This document shows positions 1 through 4,542 of a stretch of DNA of 5,203 bases, piece by piece. The DNA is from Gammaproteobacteria bacterium (GTDB taxonomy: Bacteria; Pseudomonadota; Gammaproteobacteria; Tenderiales; Tenderiaceae), in assembly GCA_027001525.1 (NCBI GenBank), contig JALTMR010000242.1, positions 1 to 5,203 on the forward strand. Reading direction: 5' to 3'. The number at the start of each line of letters is the position of its first letter. The first letter of the stretch is position 1. The notes under the pieces were generated by a model. The model was not told where the DNA came from and ran no database searches. It worked only from the letters and a program-made list of their open reading frames with translations. The position numbers and the translations under genes are program-made.

Positions 1-153
1 CACCTGCACCACGATCTGCGGATCGGCAACATCGGGGATGGCATCCAGCGCTGCACCGCGAAGTGCATGAATGCTGTAAAACGCCAGCAACGCCAGCAGT
101 GTCAACAACAGCAGGCGGTGACGCAGCGACTGCCTAATGAGCGTGGTGAGCAT
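1..153 (-). CDS. RND efflux-type permease, heavy-metal (CusA/CzcA-like) subfamily, N-terminal fragment
   Basis: Only the first 51 codons are in the window; the gene continues past the left edge. The visible part has a basic N-terminus (LIRQSLRHR), one long hydrophobic stretch at about residues 13-30 that would be transmembrane helix 1, and then LDAIPDVADPQIVVQV. The DAIPD(V/L)xDxQ motif right after TM1 is typical of heavy-metal RND permeases such as CusA and CzcA. Family members are inner-membrane proton-driven trimers of about 1000 residues working with a periplasmic adaptor. The ATG at 153 lies inside the adaptor gene's 3' end (20-nt overlap), with an AGG at 159-161 on the minus strand as a likely ribosome site, so translation is probably coupled. 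It is the last visible gene of the operon led by the cobalamin riboswitch. The substrate (cobalt, another metal, or a corrinoid) cannot be read from this fragment. The family call is firm; the function is open. Confidence 0.88.
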   Translation of the reverse strand, partial: MLTTLIRQSLRHRLLLLTLLALLAFYSIHALRGAALDAIPDVADPQIVVQV

Positions 154-823
154 GGCTACCTGCTGCCGGTGACGATGGCGCCGCCAGCTGTTGCTGGGCG
201 TGGATAAAGAAGCTGCCGAGTGTCACCACCTGCTCACCCGCTGCCAGGCCGTGCAGCACCTGGGTATAGCGCTCCCCCCGAAGGCCGGTGTGAATGGTGC
301 GCGCCCGGTAGTGCCCCGCCTGGGACTGAACATATACCAGCGAACGCCCCTCCTGCTCGATAATCGCCTCCTTCGGCACTGCCAGAAAACGGCCCCGAGG
401 CACGATAATCTCCATTACGTAAAGCTGGCCTGGCCGGTGGCCGCTGCCCAGCAGGTCCGCCTGAATCATGACGCAGCCCTGTTGCGGCTCAAGCCGTCTG
501 AGCCACGCCTGCGCGGCGGATGATTTGCTCTGCGGCGCAAAGGCGATGATCCGTTGCCCGGGGGCCAGCAGCGCGGCATCAGCCAGACAGTGCCGTGCCT
601 GCAAACCGGTGCCGCGGCTATCCACTGCGCCGGCGGTGCGCACCCATTGCTGAATCTGCTGCCGCCCCACTGCGGCCAACGTCAGTGATAGCACCTGGCC
701 CTGCGCCTCGCTCACCGGGGTATCACGCGACGGAGCAGGACGGGTATGATCCCGAACACCCGCCTGGGCCAGCACCCCAGGCAGCATCAGAACCATCAGC
801 ACAAGCAGCAGCGACGTTTTCAT
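134..823 (-). CDS. Short periplasmic adaptor (membrane fusion protein) of an RND system, with His-rich C-terminus
   Basis: A protein of 229 residues with a signal peptide at 1 to about 21 (LLLVLMVLMLPGVLAQA). The region from about 125 to 215 resembles the C-terminal part of CusB/CzcB-type adaptors: RPGQLYVMEIIVPRG, then AVPKEAIIEQEGRSLVYVQ, then LHGLAAGEQVVTLGSFF. This corresponds to the end of the beta-barrel and the membrane-proximal domain. Usual adaptors have about 350-500 residues; here the lipoyl and alpha-helical hairpin parts, which normally reach a TolC-type channel, appear to be missing. The tail GSHAHHAH offers several His ligands for a metal, and there are two Cys, at about 79 and 117. 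I chose ATG 823 because AGGTGA at 830-835 sits 6 nt upstream; a GTG at 826 is too close to it. The gene follows the propeller gene by about 40 nt and overlaps the permease start by 20 nt. I see no frameshift within the frame, so it looks like a genuine compact adaptor. An internal deletion in an ancestor remains possible. Confidence 0.85.
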   Translation of the reverse strand: MKTSLLLVLMVLMLPGVLAQAGVRDHTRPAPSRDTPVSEAQGQVLSLTLAAVGRQQIQQWVRTAGAVDSRGTGLQARHCLADAALLAPGQRIIAFAPQSKSSAAQAWLRRLEPQQGCVMIQADLLGSGHRPGQLYVMEIIVPRGRFLAVPKEAIIEQEGRSLVYVQSQAGHYRARTIHTGLRGERYTQVLHGLAAGEQVVTLGSFFIHAQQQLAAPSSPAAGSHAHHAH

Positions 824-865
824 CACCGATCACCTGACGCCGGTTACCCTAAGTCCAACAGGCCC

Positions 866-2071
866 CTAGTGACAATAGTTGTCCTTACTGCTGAGGATGT
901 GTGTGCCCCAGGGGTAGAGCCCGACATTAGGCACGCGGGTGACCTCTTCACTGGCCGCATCGATCACATAGACGGAGTTATCGGTCGAGCTGGCAAGGTA
1001 GAGTTTTTGCTCGGCCGTGTCGGTGGTGGCGGTTTCAATCTGTAGATTGGTGCCGATCTTGATGCGACCGGCGGGTTTGAGCGTCTCCATATCGTAGACG
1101 TAGAGAAAACCGCTGCTGGAGCTGATCACGAAGGCTTTGTGGGCGGCAAAGTTGATGCCCATCATGTCGGGGCCGGATTCCAGCGTGGCGACCACTTCAT
1201 TTTTCTCGGTATCGATGAAAGAGACGGTCTCGTCACCGTTATTGGCCACCACCGCATAACGGCCACCGTGGCTCATGTAGGCACGCCAGGGGTCAGCACC
1301 GACACGGATCGTTTTCACCACTTTGTCTTCACGCGAATCGATGACGCCGACGATGCCCAAATCCCCGTCAGCAGCGTAGAGGTAGCGGCCATCGTTGCCG
1401 ATGCTGACGTTGGAGATCCCCTTGATCTCACCCAGGTAGCGCTCGGGGTCCAGCGCGGCAATGCCGGGCACGGTGCCGACGTGGATTTTCTTCAACAACT
1501 CATGGCGAGTCACATCGATCACCCCCACCCAGTGTGCACCGTAGTTGCCAACGTAGGCCTTGGTGCCATCGGGGGTAAAGGTGATGTTTAGCGGCTCGGC
1601 AAAACCGCGGATGCGTTTGATTTCCGTCAGCGAGGCCATATCGATCACTGAGACCGAATCCCCATCGGGGTTGCCCTGGTAGTAGTAGCGCCCATCCGGG
1701 GAGAAGGCCAGATGCTCGGGGGCAAAATCCACCGGAATCTCCTTGACCAGAGTCAGCGTGGCCACATCGATAATGTACGCCTTGTTGGCTCGCGTACCGC
1801 CGGTCACCACCCAGCGGCCGTCGCGGGACATCATCGCCATGTGCGGGTTGACGTTCCTGCCCAGAAAAACGCTGCCGATGATTTTGTTGGTCTCGACATC
1901 GAGAAAGGCGATGTCGTTGGAGTCGCGGTTAACGATGACCACCACTTTGGATGGGTCGGTAATCTTGATCTCTTTGTCGCCCGGGTCGCTCATGGGAGTC
2001 GCCACGGCCGGAGCCGCCATCACCAGCACCAGAAGCGGGCAGGCCAGAAGTAGTTTTTTTAATTTGGTCAT
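866..2071 (-). CDS. Secreted YVTN/YncE-family beta-propeller protein, candidate corrinoid- or metal-binding
   Basis: A protein of 401 residues. A signal peptide covers about 1-25 (basic start, hydrophobic core, APAVA before TP), suggesting periplasmic location. LLAC at 8-11 is too near the N-terminus for a normal lipobox. The mature part is built from about eight repeats of the kind SPDGRYxY...SVIDxxxxxxxxxIxVG, with ID-type signatures near residues 57, 101, 143, 185, 244, 286, 327 and 370. This is the YVTN/YncE pattern, related to the cytochrome d1 propeller, and predicts seven or eight blades, possibly with the first and last strands closing one blade. There is no CxxCH haem motif. The chain ends in NYCH, a free Cys-His pair that could bind a metal; His77 (NPHMAM) and His391 (WGTH) are other candidates. 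AGGA at 2079-2082 sits 7 nt before ATG 2071. It is the second gene of the B12-riboswitch operon, so corrinoid binding, as in Bacteroidetes BtuG, is an attractive but untested role. Confidence 0.9.
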   Translation of the reverse strand: MTKLKKLLLACPLLVLVMAAPAVATPMSDPGDKEIKITDPSKVVVIVNRDSNDIAFLDVETNKIIGSVFLGRNVNPHMAMMSRDGRWVVTGGTRANKAYIIDVATLTLVKEIPVDFAPEHLAFSPDGRYYYQGNPDGDSVSVIDMASLTEIKRIRGFAEPLNITFTPDGTKAYVGNYGAHWVGVIDVTRHELLKKIHVGTVPGIAALDPERYLGEIKGISNVSIGNDGRYLYAADGDLGIVGVIDSREDKVVKTIRVGADPWRAYMSHGGRYAVVANNGDETVSFIDTEKNEVVATLESGPDMMGINFAAHKAFVISSSSGFLYVYDMETLKPAGRIKIGTNLQIETATTDTAEQKLYLASSTDNSVYVIDAASEEVTRVPNVGLYPWGTHILSSKDNYCH

Positions 2072-2170
2072 TGTGTATTCCTGTATTCATTCATCCGCTG
2101 CCGAGCCAGGCTCGAACCTGCGTTCAGATAGCAATTACTTAAGGGCAGCTCTATTAATTCAAGCAGCCAC
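2072..2170 (-). other. Intergenic spacer between porin and propeller genes with small hairpin
   Basis: This 99-nt gap has no ORF of note. It holds the perfect inverted repeat CGAGCCTGGCTCG (2102-2114; stem of 5 with a 3-nt loop). Around it, GCTGCC (2097-2102) and GGCAGC (2144-2149) can pair at longer range but overlap the small hairpin by one base. There is no U-tract after either structure, so it is not a convincing terminator. It could stabilise or process the polycistronic mRNA. The ribosome site of the propeller gene (2079-2082) lies at its downstream end. Confidence 0.4.
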
Positions 2171-3493
2171 TCAGAAGCTGGCTTGAAGGCGGGTGCCGGG
2201 CACCAGGTAACTCACCGCCTCCGCAGCCGCCGCTTTTTCTGTCAGATAGGCAAGATGGAAAGAGAGCTGCAACTTCTCGGCGATGCGCAGGTTGTAGTAA
2301 CCCTCCACCAAACGCTCGTTGCTTTTGTCTGCCAGGTCAGAACCGCTGTAGCCGATGCCCCAGGCATCTTCGGGGTTAAAACCCAGGCCATTGGCAAACT
2401 GCACACCGGCGCTGTAGTGAATGTCATTTTCGCTGTTACCTTCCACCTCGTTATTGCCGTATCGGGTAAATGCGGTGATGCCGGCGCTCAGTTTTTGATC
2501 AAAGCTGAGGCCATGGGCGCTCAGGCCGCCACCGATGGTGTTGTCCTGACGGTACCAGAGGCGGTAGTTACCCTCCCCCATGCGCAGCGGGTTGGCGCGG
2601 TAGACAATCTCCACCAGCTGGTAAAGCGAGTCGGACAGGTTGGTGGCTGCATCGGTGCTCTGCTGGTAACCCAGCCGGGCGGAGAAGGCCCCCTTGGGGT
2701 CGTAGACCAGCGCCATGCCGGCCCCGTTTTCCGCCAGCCCCAGGGCCGGGTTGTTCACCAGAGAGTCGCTGAGAAACTGACTGGTTTCGTCATTGGCGGC
2801 AGCGTTGTTGTCGAAGTAGTTGGTCAGATCAACACGGCCAATGGTGAGCGAGAGCTGCTGGTCCCAGAGCTGGGTCATCAACCACGCCTCGCGCAGGCTC
2901 AGGTCATTTTGCTGCGTCAGGCGGGCGCCGTAGCCATTGGTCTGGGCCAGCTCACCATCAGTGCCATCGCCCTGCGGGGTGCCGCTCAGGCCGACGATAT
3001 CGGCAAAAAACATGGTGTATTGAGCCAGGCCGGCGGTGAAGTAGAGATCGGTGGAGGCCAGCTGATAGGTGCTGCCGTCCGCGCCCTGAGTCTGCCCCCG
3101 GTTCTGCTGCACGTTCTGCATCACGATGGCCGCGTCCACCCCGAGCTGAACATTGCGGCTTTCAGCATCCGCCAACGCTTCTTCAATTTTCTCGTTGATG
3201 GTTTGACGGCGGAACACGCGCTGGCGCTGGTAGGTCACTACTCGCTGGCTGCCGGGCACCTGAGTGTCGTGCTCGATGCCGTTTGCATCGATAAACACCT
3301 CGATGCGTTTAACGCTGGTCTCAGGGTCGGAAAGCACGGTGGTGGTTTCCAGTTCAATCAGCCGTTGCTCCAGCGCGTCGATGCGTTGCAGCAGCGCCTC
3401 GTCTGACTGCGCTTGCACCACCTGCGGCAGGGCCAGCGCAGCCAGCAGCACCGAGGTGCCCAAGCGGCATTTGCTTGTGTGTGTATGGGTCAT
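2171..3493 (-). CDS. OprB-like outer-membrane porin with N-terminal coiled coil
   Basis: A protein of 440 residues from ATG 3493. A signal peptide covers about 1-28 (LLAALALPQVVQA). It is followed by a short heptad-like helix at about 31-52 (LLQRIDALEQRLIELET), as found at the N-terminus of several trimeric porins. From about residue 110 to the end the sequence alternates like beta-strands and ends in LQASF, a terminal Phe expected for BAM-dependent insertion. The stretch SLREAWLMTQLWDQQLSLTI followed by GRVDLTNYFD, the middle part AFSARLGYQ and the final VPGTRLQASF resemble the carbohydrate-selective porin OprB family (Pfam 04966). An ATG at 3514 in frame would add MSRRRDR, but it has no ribosome site; ATG 3493 has a purine-rich GGAGAAGAG upstream. 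It is the first gene after the cobalamin riboswitch, 180 nt downstream of the aptamer. No TonB box is evident and it is not a BtuB-type receptor by length or motifs. A sugar substrate should not be assumed in this context. Confidence 0.85.
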   Translation of the reverse strand: MTHTHTSKCRLGTSVLLAALALPQVVQAQSDEALLQRIDALEQRLIELETTTVLSDPETSVKRIEVFIDANGIEHDTQVPGSQRVVTYQRQRVFRRQTINEKIEEALADAESRNVQLGVDAAIVMQNVQQNRGQTQGADGSTYQLASTDLYFTAGLAQYTMFFADIVGLSGTPQGDGTDGELAQTNGYGARLTQQNDLSLREAWLMTQLWDQQLSLTIGRVDLTNYFDNNAAANDETSQFLSDSLVNNPALGLAENGAGMALVYDPKGAFSARLGYQQSTDAATNLSDSLYQLVEIVYRANPLRMGEGNYRLWYRQDNTIGGGLSAHGLSFDQKLSAGITAFTRYGNNEVEGNSENDIHYSAGVQFANGLGFNPEDAWGIGYSGSDLADKSNERLVEGYYNLRIAEKLQLSFHLAYLTEKAAAAEAVSYLVPGTRLQASF

Positions 3494-3574
3494 TCTGTCT
3501 CTTCTCCGGGACATGAGTTAAAAAATCAAGTCAGCCGTGAAGATAGAAGGAGGGTGTAAAAAGGGAGGAGTGGC

Positions 3575-3628
3575 AAAAACGGCCCAACGCGCAGTTACTT
3601 TGCTACGCTGACAAGCTGACCGACCGTT
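3575..3628 (-). terminator. Probable expression-platform terminator of the cobalamin riboswitch
   Basis: On the minus strand, AACGGTC (3628-3622) can pair with GGCCGTT (3584-3578) with one U-G wobble, and the 3' arm runs directly into TTTTT (3579-3575). The enclosed region holds a second stem, GCGTAG with CTGCGC (6 bp including one U-G pair, 8-nt loop). The result is a two-tier hairpin followed by a U-run, located between the aptamer and the porin start codon. This is where a transcription-terminating expression platform would be. The interior loop is large and the U-run is shared with the stem base, so the call is moderate. The alternative is control of translation further downstream. Confidence 0.5.
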
Positions 3629-3641
3629 GCTCACCTACTTC

Positions 3642-3660
3642 CAATAGCCCCACGCTATCT
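3642..3660 (-). other. Small hairpin between aptamer and putative terminator
   Basis: ATAGC (3658-3654) and GCTAT (3648-3644) on the minus strand form a 5-bp stem with a 5-nt loop (GTGGG). It lies just 3' of the riboswitch aptamer. It may be part of the switching region, for example a loop that contacts the aptamer, but nothing in the sequence proves this. Confidence 0.35.
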
Positions 3661-3672
3661 CACAGTAGTCAA

Positions 3673-3867
3673 TTTCAGGCCGGTATACGGACTAATGATG
3701 CGAAGTAAACAGACTTCTGCTGTCTCGCCTTCCCGTGCACAGAGCACAGTGGCTGGAATTCTCCGGAGACAGCTTTACATCAATCACCGTTGCGGGGGCA
3801 GTATTGGAATAGCATCGCAATGCGCACCAATTTCCCGTTTAACTGGGAGGCACCTGAAAACAGGTGC
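3673..3867 (-). promoter_or_regulatory. Cobalamin (B12) riboswitch aptamer
   Basis: Read on the minus strand, the conserved core elements appear in the right order and spacing. They are GGTGCC (3853-3848), AGTTAAACGGGAA (3844-3832), TTGGTG with its partner CCAA (3830-3825 and 3807-3804), CTGCCCCCGCAAC (3801-3789), the B12 box GCCACTG (3753-3747), CGGGAAGGC (3735-3727) and AGTCCG...CCGGCCTG (3693-3676). The closing stem P1 is TTTCAGG (3859-3853) with CCTGAAA (3679-3673), 7 bp. CTGTGC and GCACGG pair as an arm between the B12 box and GGGAAGG. Riboswitches of this class bind adenosylcobalamin or other cobalamins and usually reduce expression of downstream genes for B12 synthesis, B12 uptake or cobalt uptake. 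The only genes downstream on this strand are the porin, propeller, adaptor and RND operon, so they are the regulated set. Confidence 0.96.
3850..3867 (-). other. Perfect 5'-leader hairpin that competes with riboswitch P1
   Basis: GCACCTG (3867-3861), a TTTT loop (3860-3857) and CAGGTGC (3856-3850) form a perfect 7-bp hairpin. Its 3' arm contains the CAGG used by P1 and most of the conserved GGTGCC, so hairpin and aptamer cannot form together. With the predicted start site near 3865, at least the inner five base pairs would be transcribed. Confidence 0.5.
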
Positions 3868-3871
3868 GAAC

Positions 3872-3899
3872 GGTATACCAGGGGAAGGAGGGGTGTCAA
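3872..3899 (-). promoter_or_regulatory. Sigma70-type promoter of the riboswitch operon
   Basis: On the minus strand a perfect -35 box TTGACA (3899-3894) is followed after 16 nt by TATACC (3877-3872), a 4/6 match to the -10 consensus. A start about 7 nt further, near 3865, would begin the transcript just before riboswitch P1. The position, between the upstream terminator and the aptamer, supports the call. Confidence 0.65.
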
Positions 3900-3937
3900 G
3901 ACCAGGATATCCGGCGAAATACACGATTGAGAGGCAT

Positions 3938-3967
3938 AAAAAAACCGCTTCACCTGAAACGGTTTTT
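3938..3967 (-). terminator. Strong intrinsic terminator, potentially bidirectional
   Basis: AAAAACCG (3940-3947) and CGGTTTTT (3960-3967) form the stem, extended by TTC/GAA across one C-A mismatch, with an ACCT loop. On the minus strand the hairpin is followed by a run of seven T (3944-3938). It lies 116 nt after the stop of the PstS-like gene and 38 nt before the -35 box of the next operon, so it separates the two units. The symmetric A- and T-runs would also allow termination on the plus strand. Confidence 0.8.
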
Positions 3968-4035
3968 ATGTAATACCCACAACAACAAGGTGAGGATTAA
4001 GCCCGCCTTACGGCACCGGGAAAAACACTGAAACG

Positions 4036-4061
4036 GCCCGTCAACACACTGTATGACGGGC
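4036..4061 (-). other. GC-rich hairpin downstream of the PstS-like gene
   Basis: GCCCGTCA (4036-4043) and TGACGGGC (4054-4061) form a perfect 8-bp stem with a 10-nt loop. It begins 22 nt after the stop codon of the PstS-like gene. On the minus strand the U-rich stretch that follows is interrupted (CGTTTCAGTGTTTTT), so it is at best a weak terminator. It may instead protect the 3' end of the mRNA, with termination at 3938-3967. Confidence 0.5.
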
Positions 4062-4083
4062 ATGCAGGACGCTCACCCCCCAC

Positions 4084-4530
4084 CTACTTGTCAATCAGCA
4101 ATACCTTTACCGAATCATCCGCAGCACCGCTATCAACATACCCCAGGGCACCGGGTGTTTTCGCCACCCAGTCGATGACATCGGCGTCGGAAGCAAAAGG
4201 CTTGGGAGGCGTCCCTTTGCCCGAGAAGACAATTTTTGCCCAATAGGACTTAAGCTTTTTTCCGCTCTTTTTGACGACATTGGCGTAAAACTGGTCCCGC
4301 GACGCATCACCCGGCTTCAGGTCTGCCAGTTTTACGTTGGTGCCCCCCAGTGACTTGCTTTTGCCTAACCAAAGTTTCTTGTCCTCTTTGGCGCTAATAG
4401 AATCTACGCTTATCCCTTTATTCGCTATCACGGCTACATCGGCAAACACCTGCCCCGCCATCAGAAAGAACAGCGACACAAAAACCACAGCCGCGTGTTT
4501 GATGCTCATTTTATTCAACTTGCGATACAT
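4084..4530 (-). CDS. Small secreted PstS-like (phosphate ABC transporter substrate-binding fold) protein
   Basis: A protein of 148 residues with a signal peptide at 1 to about 30 (AAVVFVSLFFLMAGQVFA before DV). The mature part has VAVIANKGISVDSISAKED, then WLGKSKSLGGTNVKLADLKP, then SYWAKIVFSGKGTPPKPFAS and VAKTPGALGYV. The FLGK/LGK motif, the SYW...FSGKGTPP motif and TPGAxGYV are typical of short PstS-related periplasmic proteins of about 140-160 residues, much shorter than true PstS (about 320). The start ATG 4530 is supported by AAGGAG with a 7-nt spacer. That site overlaps the stop of the upstream porin-like gene (12-nt gap), so the two are co-transcribed. No pstC, pstA or pstB is visible, so high-affinity phosphate import by this protein alone should not be assumed; related short proteins are often found paired with porins. 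Phosphate binding is a family inference. Confidence 0.85.
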   Translation of the reverse strand: MYRKLNKMSIKHAAVVFVSLFFLMAGQVFADVAVIANKGISVDSISAKEDKKLWLGKSKSLGGTNVKLADLKPGDASRDQFYANVVKKSGKKLKSYWAKIVFSGKGTPPKPFASDADVIDWVAKTPGALGYVDSGAADDSVKVLLIDK

Positions 4531-4542
4531 ATTCCGGCTCCT

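Noticed and set aside
2039..2071. Lipoprotein signal (LLAC at residues 8-11) in the propeller protein
   Set aside because: The Cys precedes the hydrophobic core instead of following it. A signal peptidase I site after APAVA fits better.
2100..2124. tRNA T-arm-like motif on the minus strand (CAGGTTCGAGCCTG)
   Set aside because: The T-stem is one base short, and no acceptor, anticodon arm or CCA end is found around it. It is probably a chance resemblance, not a tRNA or an attachment site.
2183..3406. Long plus-strand open frame (407 codons) opposite the porin gene
   Set aside because: It is a shadow of the porin gene on the other strand. Only the minus-strand frame has a signal peptide, a porin pattern and a terminal Phe.
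3494..3514. Upstream in-frame ATG at 3514 as start of the porin gene
   Set aside because: It has no ribosome site upstream and would put Arg-rich MSRRRDR before the signal peptide. ATG 3493 has a purine-rich site and gives a normal signal peptide.
3760..3769. Palindrome TCTCCGGAGA as an operator site
   Set aside because: It lies inside the riboswitch aptamer in a variable peripheral arm, so it is explained by RNA structure.
3695..3973. Plus-strand open frame of 92 codons
   Set aside because: It lies antisense to the cobalamin riboswitch and runs through the terminator. It has no ribosome site and no recognisable protein features.
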